Counted from the stretch's first letter, positions 1 through 10,310 are shown. The stretch is DNA of 10,362 bases from an uncultured Succinatimonas sp. (GCA_900548485.1 URKL01000041.1:1-10362); one strand, 5' to 3'. Numbers and translations: made by a program. The notes: generated by a model from the letters alone, not told the origin.

Positions 1-806
<806 letters not shown>

Positions 807-827
807 TTATTTTTCCTCTTAAATTCT

Positions 828-1691
828 TTATACCGCCGATGCACCAGATACGATGTCATTCAATTCTAAAGTGATAGAAGCTTGACGTGCTTTGTTGTAC
901 TCAAGTTGCAGATCACTTACTAAAGATTCAGCATTATCAGTAGCTGCTTTCATAGCTACCATACGGGCAGCCTGCTCTGAAGCTAAATTCTCCAAAACAG
1001 CGTGATAAACCATCTGTTGAATATAACGATCCAACAATACACCAAGAATTTCTTCTGGATCTGGCTCATACAGATAGTCCCAATGATGCTTAGCAACATC
1101 TTCATCCTTAGTCTTAGCTAAGGGCAAAATCTGATTGATTGTCGGTATCTGAACCATAGTGTTCTTAAAACCATTGAAAGCTAAGTAAACCTTATCTACT
1201 TCCTTCTTTAAGAACATATCAGTTACGACTTTAATTGCACCAACCAATGTTTCAGGTTTTGGATCATCTCCAAAACCACCATGCGAGGCGATGACGTCAA
1301 TTCCACTTCTCATAAAGAAAGAGCCTGCTTTTGAGCCTAAAAGAGCGGCACAAACCTTAACTCCCTCTTTATCTAATTCCTGCATCTTAGCAAGAACTCT
1401 ACGGAACAAATTGATATTCAAACCACCACAAAGGCCACGATCAGTAGATACAATAATAAAAGCTACTTTTTTGACTTCCCGTTCAACCATATAAGGATGA
1501 TGGAATTCACTATGGCTTGCTGCAATATGCCCGATGATTTCATATAAACTCTTAGAATAAGGTCTACTTTGAGACATCTTATCCTGAGCTCTCCTCATCT
1601 TTGAAGCAGCTACCATTTGCATAGCACCAGTAATCTTCTGTGTGTTTTTCACAGAAGCTATCTTAGTGCGTATTTCCTTTGCTCCAGCCAT
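828..1691 (-). CDS. atpG: ATP synthase F1 subunit gamma (central shaft)
   Basis: Central rotor shaft that couples c-ring rotation to catalysis in the alpha3beta3 ring. The protein has 287 residues, the same as E. coli. Both termini, which form the coiled coil inside F1, are highly conserved: [20 protein letters not shown] and KMRRAQDKM at the start, and [10 protein letters not shown] followed by [12 protein letters not shown] at the end. The middle holds the family's DRGLCGGLN segment near residue 84. The ATG has AGGAG six bases upstream, and that ribosome site overlaps the TAG stop of atpA, so the two genes are probably translationally coupled. Nothing is truncated or odd. The identity is clear from sequence and from its place between alpha and beta. 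Confidence 0.99.
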   Translation of the reverse strand: MAGAKEIRTKIASVKNTQKITGAMQMVAASKMRRAQDKMSQSRPYSKSLYEIIGHIAASHSEFHHPYMVEREVKKVAFIIVSTDRGLCGGLNINLFRRVLAKMQELDKEGVKVCAALLGSKAGSFFMRSGIDVIASHGGFGDDPKPETLVGAIKVVTDMFLKKEVDKVYLAFNGFKNTMVQIPTINQILPLAKTKDEDVAKHHWDYLYEPDPEEILGVLLDRYIQQMVYHAVLENLASEQAARMVAMKAATDNAESLVSDLQLEYNKARQASITLELNDIVSGASAV

Positions 1692-1697
1692 TCAGAG

Positions 1698-1703
1698 CTC
1701 CTA
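1698..1703 (-). promoter_or_regulatory. Shine-Dalgarno of atpG sharing bases with the atpA stop codon
   Basis: TAGGAG: the first three bases are the TAG stop of atpA and the last five form the ribosome-binding site for atpG, whose ATG begins six bases further on. A ribosome ending alpha sits on the start site of gamma, which suggests coupled translation (inference). Confidence 0.75.
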
Positions 1704-3242
1704 ATAAGTCTGATTTGACTTAAAGTCGGTAATAATATCGGTTAATTGCTTAACAATTGCATCTGAATATTCTGGCTTAGCATCAATATCCTTTAGCTGT
1801 TGATCATACTTAGAGTGGGCAAAATTCAACAAAGATTGCTCAAATGCCTGAATCTTAGACAGCTCAACATCCTCAAGGAAGCCTCGTTCAGCGGCGAAAA
1901 TAACTAAGGACTGCTCAGCAACAGATAACGGTGCATACTGATTTTGTTTCATAAGCTCAGTAACTTTCTGACCATGATCAAGCTGCTTACGAGTAGCCTC
2001 ATCCAAATCAGAAGAGAACTGAGCGAAAGCAGCTAATTCACGGTACTGAGCTAAAGCAGTACGAATACCACCTGATAGCTTCTTCATAAGCTTAGTCTGA
2101 GCTGCACCACCTACACGAGATACTGAAATACCAGGATCTACAGCTGGACGTACACCTGAATTAAACAAGCTAGTAGTTAAGAAAATCTGACCATCAGTAA
2201 TAGAAATTACATTAGTCGGAATAAAGGCTGATACGTCACCAGCTTGAGTTTCAATAATTGGCAAAGCAGTTAAAGAGCCAGTCTTTCCTTTAACCTTGCC
2301 ACCACTTAACTCCTCTAAATATTCAGCATTAACACGAGAAGCACGCTCTAATAATCTTGAGTGTAAGTAGAAAACATCACCAGGGAAAGCTTCACGCCCA
2401 GGAGGACGGCGCAAAAGTAAAGAAATTTGACGGTAGGCTACAGCATGTTTAGATAAGTCATCATAAATGATCAAAGCATCTTCGCCTTGATCCATGAAAT
2501 ACTCACCCATGGCACAGCCAGCATAAGGAGCAATATATTGTAAAGCAGCAGTATCTGCGGCAGAAGCTACAACAACAATTGTATTAGCTAAAGCCCCTTC
2601 TTCATCGAGCTTTCTTACAACTGAAGCAATTGTTGAAGCTTTCTGACCAATAGCTACATAAACACAACGAACACCATATTTTTGCTGATTAATAATGGTA
2701 TCAATAGCTAAGGCAGTTTTACCAGTCTGACGATCACCAATAATAAGTTCACGCTGGCCTCTACCAATAGGAATCATAGAGTCAACTGCTTTATAACCAG
2801 TCTGAATCGGCTGAGAAACACTCTGTCTTGCAATAACGCCTGGAGCAATCTTTTCAACAGGATAAAAACCAGAATTAGTAATCTGACCTTTACCATCAAT
2901 AGGCTCACCTAAAGCATTAACAACTCGACCTAAAAGTCCATTACCAACAGGAACTTCCAAAATACGTCCTGTACTCTGAACCTTCATTCCTTCAGATAAC
3001 TCTCCATACGGGCCTAAAACAATAGCACCTACAGAATCTCTTTCGAGGTTTAAAGCTAAGCCATACAGATTGTTTTCAAACTCGAGCATTTCGCCCTGCA
3101 TTACGTTGGACAGGCCATGAACTCTGACAATACCATCATTTACAGATACGATGGTTCCTTCATTACGGGCCTCTGTCACAACTTTAAATTGCTGAATTCT
3201 CTGCTTAATTAAATCAGCAATCTCAGTTGAATTAAGTTGCAT
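1701..3242 (-). CDS. atpA: ATP synthase F1 subunit alpha
   Basis: Non-catalytic nucleotide-binding subunit of the F1 ring; it supplies the arginine finger to the catalytic beta site. Length is 513 residues, identical to E. coli. In order: N-terminal helix ([16 protein letters not shown]) that binds delta, beta-barrel to about residue 95, and the nucleotide-binding domain with P-loop GDRQTGKT at 169-176 (K175). [17 protein letters not shown] follows, then the signature [17 protein letters not shown], whose arginine should correspond to the E. coli arginine finger R376, and a helical C-terminal domain. The ATG is preceded by AGAGGAG at about 5 bases. It lies 15 bases after the atpH stop and ends in TAG inside the ribosome site of atpG. 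No missing key residue is seen. Confidence 0.99.
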   Translation of the reverse strand: MQLNSTEIADLIKQRIQQFKVVTEARNEGTIVSVNDGIVRVHGLSNVMQGEMLEFENNLYGLALNLERDSVGAIVLGPYGELSEGMKVQSTGRILEVPVGNGLLGRVVNALGEPIDGKGQITNSGFYPVEKIAPGVIARQSVSQPIQTGYKAVDSMIPIGRGQRELIIGDRQTGKTALAIDTIINQQKYGVRCVYVAIGQKASTIASVVRKLDEEGALANTIVVVASAADTAALQYIAPYAGCAMGEYFMDQGEDALIIYDDLSKHAVAYRQISLLLRRPPGREAFPGDVFYLHSRLLERASRVNAEYLEELSGGKVKGKTGSLTALPIIETQAGDVSAFIPTNVISITDGQIFLTTSLFNSGVRPAVDPGISVSRVGGAAQTKLMKKLSGGIRTALAQYRELAAFAQFSSDLDEATRKQLDHGQKVTELMKQNQYAPLSVAEQSLVIFAAERGFLEDVELSKIQAFEQSLLNFAHSKYDQQLKDIDAKPEYSDAIVKQLTDIITDFKSNQTY

Positions 3243-3257
3243 TATTACTCCTCTAAA

Positions 3258-3788
3258 TTATTTGAGGGTTGAAGATAAGCTTTTTATGCTAGTTCTAACA
3301 CTAGCATCAATTACTTCATTTCCAACTTTTAAAATTGCACCGCCAATCAGACTGTCATCTATTGTTTGCTCAAAATTGATAGAACAATCATACTTAGCAG
3401 CTAATTTGCTTTTTAAAAGGTCAATTTCGCTTTGAGTATAAGGATGAGCTGAGACCAATTTTACAGTTAAAACTTTCTCATGCTTTTCGCGCAATCTTAA
3501 GAATTCTTCGTAAATTTCAGGAATTACTTCAAAACGATTATTTTCGCCTAAAACCTTAATGAGATTTTTACATTGCTCATCTAAAATACCGTCTAAAAGC
3601 GAAATTAAAATTGTTTCTGCGCTTTCAGCATTTGGTGCGTTTTTAATAGCAGACATTAAACTTTCGTCTTTGCAAGCTAAAGCCATTGCGTAAAGCTTTG
3701 CTTGCCATTTATCTAAAGTCTGCTCTTCCAGCGCACACATAAAAGTAGCTTCTGCATATGGTCTTGCCACTGTGAGATTTTCAGCCAT
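3258..3788 (-). CDS. atpH: ATP synthase F1 subunit delta (stator)
   Basis: Subunit delta caps the F1 head and ties it to the b2 stalk. It has 176 residues against 177 in E. coli. The N-terminal domain begins MAENLTVARPYAEATF, which matches the family's TVARPYA helix that binds the alpha N-termini. The C-terminal region contains the family signature IGGAILKVGNEVIDASVR. The central part is divergent, as is usual for delta. The start has AGGAG ten bases upstream, and the site shares bases with the TAG stop of atpF. Because the central part is poorly conserved, position between b and alpha adds weight, but the two end motifs alone are enough for the call. Confidence 0.98.
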   Translation of the reverse strand: MAENLTVARPYAEATFMCALEEQTLDKWQAKLYAMALACKDESLMSAIKNAPNAESAETILISLLDGILDEQCKNLIKVLGENNRFEVIPEIYEEFLRLREKHEKVLTVKLVSAHPYTQSEIDLLKSKLAAKYDCSINFEQTIDDSLIGGAILKVGNEVIDASVRTSIKSLSSTLK

Positions 3789-3798
3789 TTGCTAATTT

Positions 3799-3804
3799 CT
3801 CCTA
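3799..3804 (-). promoter_or_regulatory. Shine-Dalgarno of atpH sharing bases with the atpF stop codon
   Basis: TAGGAG, in which TAG terminates atpF and AGGAG serves atpH, whose ATG starts ten bases later. This is the same architecture as the atpA/atpG junction and suggests translational coupling of b to delta (inference). Confidence 0.7.
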
Positions 3805-4272
3805 CAGTGAATCCATAATTTTCTTTAGCATAGCTTGATCTGTATTAGCATCAACCTTCTGGTTTACGACTTTCTCAACACCAGCTACAACTAAAGCAGC
3901 ATACTCTGAGCGTAACTCTTCTTTAACTCTATTTTTTTCGGCCTCAATTTCACTTTTAGCCTGATCAAGTATACGTTGCTTTTCAAGCATAGCCTCTTCT
4001 GAAGCTTTGTCGATTATAGCTAAACGTTGCTTATTGGCTTCATCTAAAATTTTTTGAGCCTGAGTATGAGCTTGACGCATGGTATCTTTAGCGCCTTCGT
4101 TAGCAAGCTCAAGATTTTTTTTAGCTTTCTCAGCTGCGGTTAAACCGTCGGCAATCTCTTTTTGTCTTTTTTCTAGGACATTCATCAACGGTGGCCATAC
4201 GTACTTCATACATAAAACCGCGAAGATCAAGAATGCAACAGCCTGACCTAAAAATGTAGCATTGATTTCCAA
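3802..4272 (-). CDS. atpF: ATP synthase Fo subunit b, TTG start
   Basis: Peripheral-stalk subunit; a dimer anchors delta and F1 to subunit a. It has 156 residues, equal to E. coli. One membrane helix (about residues 5-25, [20 protein letters not shown]) is followed by a long charged coiled coil to the C-terminus; C21 and R36 sit at the E. coli positions. The start is a TTG at 4270-4272. The frame is closed by a TAA six codons upstream, no ATG or GTG lies between, and the next internal Met (residue 22) would remove the membrane helix. The TTG-started protein aligns residue for residue with the E. coli start (INATFLGQ against LNATILGQ). The ribosome site is weak, only a GGGG about 8 bases upstream. 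This should limit b relative to the preceding c subunit (inference). Confidence 0.98.
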   Translation of the reverse strand: MEINATFLGQAVAFLIFAVLCMKYVWPPLMNVLEKRQKEIADGLTAAEKAKKNLELANEGAKDTMRQAHTQAQKILDEANKQRLAIIDKASEEAMLEKQRILDQAKSEIEAEKNRVKEELRSEYAALVVAGVEKVVNQKVDANTDQAMLKKIMDSL

Positions 4273-4301
4273 TTCAAATGCCCCGCTTTATCTATTATTT
4301 A

Positions 4302-5518
<1,217 letters not shown>

Positions 5519-5563
5519 TCACACCTTAACTTAATAAAAAAGACTTATAAATATTTGTAATAT

Positions 5564-5603
5564 TTTTGACAAAAAATACGACTTAACATTTTTTTTGTCA
5601 AAA
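5564..5603. repeat. Perfect 13-bp inverted repeat over the atpB promoter
   Basis: Reading the minus strand, TTTTGACAAAAAA (5603-5591) is mirrored by TTTTTTGTCAAAA (5576-5564) with 14 bases between. The two TTGAC/GTCAA half-sites are centred about 31 bp apart, near three helical turns. The left arm contains the -35 box of the candidate promoter and the right arm covers the start-site region. With only two G/C pairs per arm and no trailing U-run it makes a poor terminator, so an operator or a curved A-tract element is more plausible. The repeat is certain; the role is inferred. Confidence 0.55.
5573..5601 (-). promoter_or_regulatory. Candidate sigma-70 promoter P2 for atpBEFHAGD
   Basis: A perfect -35 box TTGACA (5601-5596), a 17-base spacer and a -10 box TATTTT (5578-5573, 4 of 6 matches), facing atpB. 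The start site would fall near 5566, giving a leader of roughly 54 bases. AT-rich DNA gives chance matches, but the exact -35, ideal spacing and location support it. Confidence 0.55.
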
Positions 5604-5608
5604 CACCT

Positions 5609-5636
5609 TTTATATTATTTGTATGTACTATGTAAA
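5609..5636 (-). promoter_or_regulatory. Candidate sigma-70 promoter P1 for atpBEFHAGD
   Basis: TTTACA (5636-5631, 5 of 6), a 16-base spacer and TATAAA (5614-5609, 5 of 6), facing atpB. Initiation would be near 5602, at the -35 box of P2, so the two would be tandem and possibly interfering promoters. Its message would carry the whole inverted repeat at the 5' end. The call rests on consensus matches only, in very AT-rich DNA. Confidence 0.4.
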
Positions 5637-5652
5637 TAAAAGCAGATAATCA

Positions 5653-6042
5653 TCATTGTCTTTTTAGACTAATGATTAAGATAGGATATATCAGTAAATT
5701 AAAAATCACCATAGAAACAAACGATAAAATAACAACAGTGTCGTTTAGTTCAAAAAATTTTATAGCTATGCCTAATAATAAAATTACTAACATGAACTTT
5801 AAAAAAAAGGCATATATAGCTTTATAAACTATTAAACTAGCTGATATTTTTTTTAAATCCTTGCGATTCGCAATGCAAAAAAACACACTTTGCGGGATCA
5901 CATAACAAAAAATACCAATAAAGTAAGATGTCAGACTAATCCATGGCGATTGCACAAAAATGGTGTAATTAATTGCTAAAATCACACCACCTAACAAGAT
6001 AAATAAAATATTTAAAAAAATTATTCTTTTATTTATGTTCAT
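5653..6042 (-). CDS. atpI: AtpI-like four-helix membrane protein (divergent)
   Basis: A protein of 129 residues, almost all membrane: hydrophobic helices at about 7-29, 35-58, 75-96 and 101-124, with a short basic loop (NRKDLKK) after the second. AtpI proteins have this size, topology and place, directly before atpB, and are proposed to help c-ring assembly or ion uptake. Weak similarity to E. coli AtpI is visible in the second helix (GIFCYVIPQSVFF) and around K82. The glutamate that I recall near this lysine in E. coli (GEAFK) is replaced here by hydrophobic residues (AFFLK). The ATG overlaps the parB TAA by one base (TAATG), so translation probably depends on parB. The 140-base gap to atpB separates it from the structural genes. 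The call depends partly on context. Confidence 0.8.
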   Translation of the reverse strand: MNINKRIIFLNILFILLGGVILAINYTIFVQSPWISLTSYFIGIFCYVIPQSVFFCIANRKDLKKISASLIVYKAIYAFFLKFMLVILLLGIAIKFFELNDTVVILSFVSMVIFNLLIYPILIISLKRQ

Positions 6043-6947
6043 TAATAGGGCAAACCTAACTGTTTTAAAAGTTCTGTCAACTGCTCATGAGACGAATATG
6101 ACAGTGTGACTTTTCCATTATCAGCATTCTTTCCTGAAAATTTAACTTTAATACCCTTAAAACGTGAGTTGAGATTATTTTCCCATGTTTCATATTCTTG
6201 AGGTCGATATTTAACAACCTCTTCTTTATCGTTTTTATCACTTTTAATATCTTCGACAAAAGCCTCAGTTTGTCTGACATTTAAGCCTTTACTGATCACG
6301 ATATTTGCTGCTTGAGGTTGTAATTCATATTTAAGACCTAATAAAACCTTAGCATGACCTAAATCCAAACACCCTTGAGCCACAAGTTGTTGTACCTCAG
6401 GATGTAAATTTCTAAGTCTTAAAATATTAGCAATTGAACTTCTTGACTTACCTAAAGTCTTAGCTAAAGCTTCTTGGCTTAAATTGCATTCTTGAAGCAT
6501 TTGTTCTAATGCCTTAGCTAGTTCTAAAGGATTAAGATCCTCTCGTTGAATATTTTCTATTAAAGCTATGGCATAGGCATTATTTGCTAAATCATCCCTA
6601 ACAATACAAGGAACTTTTGTTAAAGCAGCTAATTTACAAGCTCTAAAACGGCGCTCACCGCAAATAATAGCAAATTTGCCATTATCATTTTTTTTAACAA
6701 GCAAAGGTTCAAGTAGGCCATGTTCAGATATTGAATCAGCTAATTCCTGAATTCCCTCATGCTCAAAAGATTTTCGAGGCTGATAAATAGAAGGTTCTAA
6801 CTTATCTAACTCAATATCAACAATACCTTTGTTATTAGCTTCTAACTGCACAGTTTCTTTTTCAGGGCTAGGTGTATCTAGCTTTTCTTCTTTATATCTT
6901 TTACTCTCACTTAAAAGAGAGGATAAACCTCTACCTAAACCGGCCAT
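6042..6947 (-). CDS. parB: Chromosome-partitioning protein ParB (CTP-dependent DNA clamp)
   Basis: Binds parS sites near the origin, spreads as a CTP-gated clamp and stimulates ParA to move sister origins apart. It has 301 residues. The typical N-terminus MAGLGRGLSSLLS, which carries the ParA-stimulating arginine, is followed by a low-complexity linker to about residue 40. The CTP-binding ParB/Srx domain comes next, with EHGLLEPLLV, GERRFRA at 97-103 and ENIQREDLNPLE at 131-142. A helix-turn-helix lies at about 157-178 (SQEALAKTLGKSRSSI). The C-terminal dimer domain is short and ends in LLKQLGLPY. AAGGA lies six bases before the ATG, and the gap after parA is 12 bases. No parS consensus was seen in this window. 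Confidence 0.97.
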   Translation of the reverse strand: MAGLGRGLSSLLSESKRYKEEKLDTPSPEKETVQLEANNKGIVDIELDKLEPSIYQPRKSFEHEGIQELADSISEHGLLEPLLVKKNDNGKFAIICGERRFRACKLAALTKVPCIVRDDLANNAYAIALIENIQREDLNPLELAKALEQMLQECNLSQEALAKTLGKSRSSIANILRLRNLHPEVQQLVAQGCLDLGHAKVLLGLKYELQPQAANIVISKGLNVRQTEAFVEDIKSDKNDKEEVVKYRPQEYETWENNLNSRFKGIKVKFSGKNADNGKVTLSYSSHEQLTELLKQLGLPY

Positions 6948-6959
6948 GACAAGTCCTTA

Positions 6960-7733
6960 TTACGCTTTGCTTTGATCTTTTTCAATAATTTCAGCGGCTA
7001 ACGCTAAATAAGCTTTAGATCCAGCTGATGATTTATCATAATACATAGCAGGCTTACCAAAACTAGGAGCCTCAGCTAATCGTACATTACGAGGAATAAT
7101 AGTTTTATAAACTAAGCTACCAAAATTCTTTTGTAACTCATCAGAAACATCTGTTGATAAGCGATTACGATTATCAAACATTGTTCTTAAAATACCTTCA
7201 AGTCTAAGTTTGGGATTAACTGCTTTTGCAAGTTGATCAACAGTATCTATTAATAAGGTTAATCCTTCTAAGGCAAAGTATTCACATTGCAAAGGGACTA
7301 AAATTGAATCAGCCGCACACATAGCATTTACAGTTAATAGATTTAATGATGGTGGGCAATCAATAAAAATATAATCATATTCATCGCTAATTTCAGACAA
7401 AGAATTTTTTAATCTAAATTCGCGAGCATAAAAATCCAATAATTTAACCTCAGCTGCGGTTAAATCTTCATTAGCAGCAATTAAATGGAAAGAACCATTT
7501 GTTTTTTCAATTATGGCATCACGAATATCTAAATTATCAATCAAGACCTGACAACTTGTTTGTGTGACCTCAAATTTATTTATACCTGAAGCCATAGTGG
7601 CATTTCCCTGAGGATCACAATCTATAACTAAAACCTTTTTATCCATAGCTGCTAATGAAGCAGCTAAATTTACACAGGTCGTAGTTTTGCCCACACCTCC
7701 CTTTTGATTGGAGATAGCTATAATTTTACTCAT
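6960..7733 (-). CDS. parA: Chromosome-partitioning ATPase ParA (Soj type)
   Basis: ATP-dependent, nucleoid-binding partner of ParB that drives origin segregation. It has 257 residues, the size of chromosomal (Soj-like) ParA, and lacks the N-terminal DNA-binding extension of plasmid P1-type ParA. The deviant Walker box KGGVGKTT is at residues 11-18 with both K11 and K16, followed by VIDCDPQGNAT and the Walker B strand YIFIDCPPSLNLLT. PRNVRLAEAPSFGKP near the C-terminus is typical of chromosomal ParA. The ATG overlaps the end of rsmG by eight bases (ATGAGTAA), and AGGA lies six bases upstream inside the rsmG coding sequence. Position next to rsmG and parB is the classical chromosomal arrangement. 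Confidence 0.98.
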   Translation of the reverse strand: MSKIIAISNQKGGVGKTTTCVNLAASLAAMDKKVLVIDCDPQGNATMASGINKFEVTQTSCQVLIDNLDIRDAIIEKTNGSFHLIAANEDLTAAEVKLLDFYAREFRLKNSLSEISDEYDYIFIDCPPSLNLLTVNAMCAADSILVPLQCEYFALEGLTLLIDTVDQLAKAVNPKLRLEGILRTMFDNRNRLSTDVSDELQKNFGSLVYKTIIPRNVRLAEAPSFGKPAMYYDKSSAGSKAYLALAAEIIEKDQSKA

Positions 7734-8406
7734 TTGAAATCCTATTTTTTACTGGCAACATCATTACAGCTTGACGTGTAGCCTGAAGCTCGGGAACGTG
7801 TAAGCTTAAAATTTTGTTAATTTTTACCGAAGACGGAACCTCTTTAAGTTCTTGCTCTTCAAGATTAGCCTTCATGGCAATAAAAGTACCTTGATCATCT
7901 ATAAGAGGCAAACACCATTCTACAAAACGAGCTAAAGGAGCAAAAGCTCTGCTTACAATGCAATCAAACTTTTCATCACAATGTATATTTTCACAACGGT
8001 CGTTAATTATGGTGATATTTTTTAATTGCAAAGAAACCATAGCCGTTCTAACAAAAGATAATTTTTTTGCAATTGAATCTATCAATGTAAACTTTTTTTC
8101 TGGATTTAGTATAGCAAGCACTAATCCAGGAAAACCGGGACCGGTTCCAACATCTGCAATATTTTCACCACAAATTAATGGGGAAATAACCGCACTATCC
8201 ATAATATGTAAAATTAACATTTGCTTAGGATCTCGAATAGCAGTCAGATTTAAACTAGTATTCCATTTGCATAAAAGCTCCAAAAGAACAACTAATTTCT
8301 CAATTTGCTCCTGACTACAAACAATTTCTGTCTGAGCAAAAAGTTGCTGTAATTTGTTTTCAAATTCACCGCGGTCTATTGAAGTATTTTTTACATTACG
8401 GTTCAC
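7726..8406 (-). CDS. rsmG: 16S rRNA (guanine527-N7)-methyltransferase RsmG (GidB), GTG start
   Basis: Methylates N7 of G527 in the 530 loop of 16S rRNA using S-adenosylmethionine; loss of the family enzyme gives low-level streptomycin resistance. The protein has 226 residues, about 19 more than E. coli. Visible features are WNTSLNLTAIRDP at 49-60, the SAM-binding loop VGTGPGFPG at 86-94, the acidic end of the next strand FTLIDS at 106-111, and SRAFAPL at 152-158. The GTG at 8404-8406 is chosen as start because GAGGA lies exactly seven bases before it and no other start has a comparable site. The added residues are therefore an N-terminal polar extension before the helix that opens the E. coli protein. 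It begins 17 bases after the mnmG stop and overlaps parA by eight bases. Confidence 0.97.
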   Translation of the reverse strand: MNRNVKNTSIDRGEFENKLQQLFAQTEIVCSQEQIEKLVVLLELLCKWNTSLNLTAIRDPKQMLILHIMDSAVISPLICGENIADVGTGPGFPGLVLAILNPEKKFTLIDSIAKKLSFVRTAMVSLQLKNITIINDRCENIHCDEKFDCIVSRAFAPLARFVEWCLPLIDDQGTFIAMKANLEEQELKEVPSSVKINKILSLHVPELQATRQAVMMLPVKNRISNE

Positions 8407-8413
8407 GGTTATT

Positions 8414-8418
8414 TCCTC
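8414..8418 (-). promoter_or_regulatory. Shine-Dalgarno that fixes the GTG start of rsmG
   Basis: GAGGA, seven bases before the GTG at 8406-8404, lies in the 17-base gap after mnmG. It supports the long form of RsmG over an internal start. Confidence 0.7.
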
Positions 8419-8423
8419 AAAAA

Positions 8424-10310
8424 TTAATTCTTACCTAGCATCCCTAATTTCTTTAAATGCACTAATAATATAGAAATTGCAGCCGGAGTAACACCAGATA
8501 TTCTAGAAGCCATACCAATAGTTTCAGGCTGATACTCATTGAGCTTCTGGGCAACTTCATTTGATAAAGCTCTAATCTGCTTATAATCATAATTAAGTGG
8601 CAATAAGGTACGCTCATTAATTTGCTTACGGCGAATCTCTTCAAGCTCTCTATCTAGATAACCTTGATATTTAACTTGAATTTCAACCTGCTCTAAAGCT
8701 TGTGTCTCTTTAGCAATAGGTTCCACACTAGCAGCCTTTAAAAGATTATCTAATTTGCACTCAGGTCTACGTAAAATTTCTTCTAAGCTTTGTTCCTGAG
8801 ATAATGGGGCTTTTAAGATACTGCTAATATTTTTACCCATATCTGATGATGGCTTAACGATAGTCATTCGTAAACGGGCTTTTTCTTTTTCTATTTGATT
8901 TTGCTTATTTTCAAAGAAACGCCATCTTTCATCAGACACTACACCTAGTTCTCTTGCTTTAGGAGTCAAACGCAAATCTGCATTATCCTCTCTTAAAATT
9001 AAACGATATTCAGCTCTAGATGTAAACATTCTATAAGGCTCTTTCGTTCCTAAGGTACATAAATCATCCATTAATACTCCGACATAAGCCTCATCGCGTC
9101 TTGGGAACCATGGCTGTTGTCCCTTAATATATAAACAAGCATTAATTCCAGCTAATAATCCTTGAGCTGCAGCCTCTTCATAACCTGTAGTACCATTAAT
9201 CTGGCCAGCCAAGAATAATCCTGGGACCTTCTTTGACTGCATAGAAACAGATAGTTCACGCGGATCATAGAAATCGTATTCAATAGCATATCCAGGTCTT
9301 GCGATTACAACATTCTCTAAACCTTCAATAGAACGAATAAAGTTTTCCTGCACATCAAAAGGCAAAGATGTTGAAATTCCATTAGGATAAACCAATGGAG
9401 AAGTTAATCCTTCAGGCTCTAAGAAAATTTGATGAGATGTTCTATCAGGATAACGAACAATCTTATCCTCAATTGAAGGGCAATAGCGAGGACCTATACT
9501 ATGAATAACCCCTGAGTATAAAGGACTACGATCTAAACCACCACGAATAATATCGTGTGTCTTTTCATTAGTTCTAGTTATAAAACAAGGAATTTGCTCA
9601 GGATGAATATGTTCAGTATTTAAAAATGAAAAAGCAGGTAAAGGATTTTCAGGTTCTTGTCTTGATAATTTATCAAAATTAATTGTAGAAGCTACTAAGC
9701 GAGCAGGTGTTCCTGTCTTAAGACGACCAACCTTAAGTCCTAAATTTTTTAAATCCTCAGCTAAAGATATTGAGGCAGGATCTCCAGCACGACCACCACT
9801 ATAATGATCTAAACCAATATGAATTAATCCATTTAAAAAAGTTCCAGCACAAACAATTACAGCTTTACAATAAAAATTAATACCTGCTGCTGTAGTTACG
9901 CCACATATAGCTTGATCTTTAAATAAAATTTTTGTGGCAGGTTGCTGAAAAATAGTTAGGTTTTCATAATTCCACAATAAAGATCGCATAACTTCTTTGT
10001 AAAGGTGACGATCTGTTTGGGCACGAGTTGCTCTAACTGCAGGTCCTTTTGACGAATTTAAAGTTCTAAATTGAATTCCTGCTTTATCGATCGCTTCAGG
10101 ACAAACACCTCCCATAGCATCAATTTCTTTAATTAAATGTCCTTTTCCTATACCACCAAAGGCTGGATTACAAGACATTTCTCCCACTGTCTCTAAATTA
10201 TGGGTTAAAAGTAAAGTTTTGCAGTTCATTCTTGCGCTTGCTGCAGCGGCTTCAATACCAGCATGACCTGCACCGATAACGATGACATCAAATTCTCTAA
10301 AAATACTCAT
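8424..10310 (-). CDS. mnmG: tRNA uridine-34 carboxymethylaminomethyl modification enzyme MnmG (GidA)
   Basis: FAD-dependent partner of MnmE; together they add the (carboxymethyl)aminomethyl group to wobble U34 of certain tRNAs. It has 628 residues against 629 in E. coli. The FAD-binding loop [10 protein letters not shown] begins at residue 13. [15 protein letters not shown] places the conserved C47, [16 protein letters not shown] follows, and [11 protein letters not shown] places C277; both cysteines have E. coli numbering. [20 protein letters not shown] and [20 protein letters not shown] are further family blocks. The C-terminal MnmE/tRNA-binding domain ends with [25 protein letters not shown] lies ten bases before the ATG. 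It is the first gene of the visible cluster; its promoter was not recognised in the 52 bases seen upstream. Confidence 0.99.
   Translation of the reverse strand: MSIFREFDVIVIGAGHAGIEAAAASARMNCKTLLLTHNLETVGEMSCNPAFGGIGKGHLIKEIDAMGGVCPEAIDKAGIQFRTLNSSKGPAVRATRAQTDRHLYKEVMRSLLWNYENLTIFQQPATKILFKDQAICGVTTAAGINFYCKAVIVCAGTFLNGLIHIGLDHYSGGRAGDPASISLAEDLKNLGLKVGRLKTGTPARLVASTINFDKLSRQEPENPLPAFSFLNTEHIHPEQIPCFITRTNEKTHDIIRGGLDRSPLYSGVIHSIGPRYCPSIEDKIVRYPDRTSHQIFLEPEGLTSPLVYPNGISTSLPFDVQENFIRSIEGLENVVIARPGYAIEYDFYDPRELSVSMQSKKVPGLFLAGQINGTTGYEEAAAQGLLAGINACLYIKGQQPWFPRRDEAYVGVLMDDLCTLGTKEPYRMFTSRAEYRLILREDNADLRLTPKARELGVVSDERWRFFENKQNQIEKEKARLRMTIVKPSSDMGKNISSILKAPLSQEQSLEEILRRPECKLDNLLKAASVEPIAKETQALEQVEIQVKYQGYLDRELEEIRRKQINERTLLPLNYDYKQIRALSNEVAQKLNEYQPETIGMASRISGVTPAAISILLVHLKKLGMLGKN

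Noticed and set aside
5566-5594. A second TTGACA on the plus strand (right arm of the dyad) as a promoter facing atpI
   Set aside because: At 17-18 bases spacing there is only a T-run, with no -10-like box; it is explained by the inverted repeat.
5564-5603. Inverted repeat as a rho-independent terminator after atpI
   Set aside because: Arms have only two G/C pairs, the loop is 14 bases and no U-run follows on the minus strand, so a stable terminator hairpin is unlikely.
7958-8314. 118-residue open frame on the plus strand inside rsmG
   Set aside because: Fully antisense to a well-supported methyltransferase gene, no recognisable domain and no ribosome site that I trust; a shadow frame.
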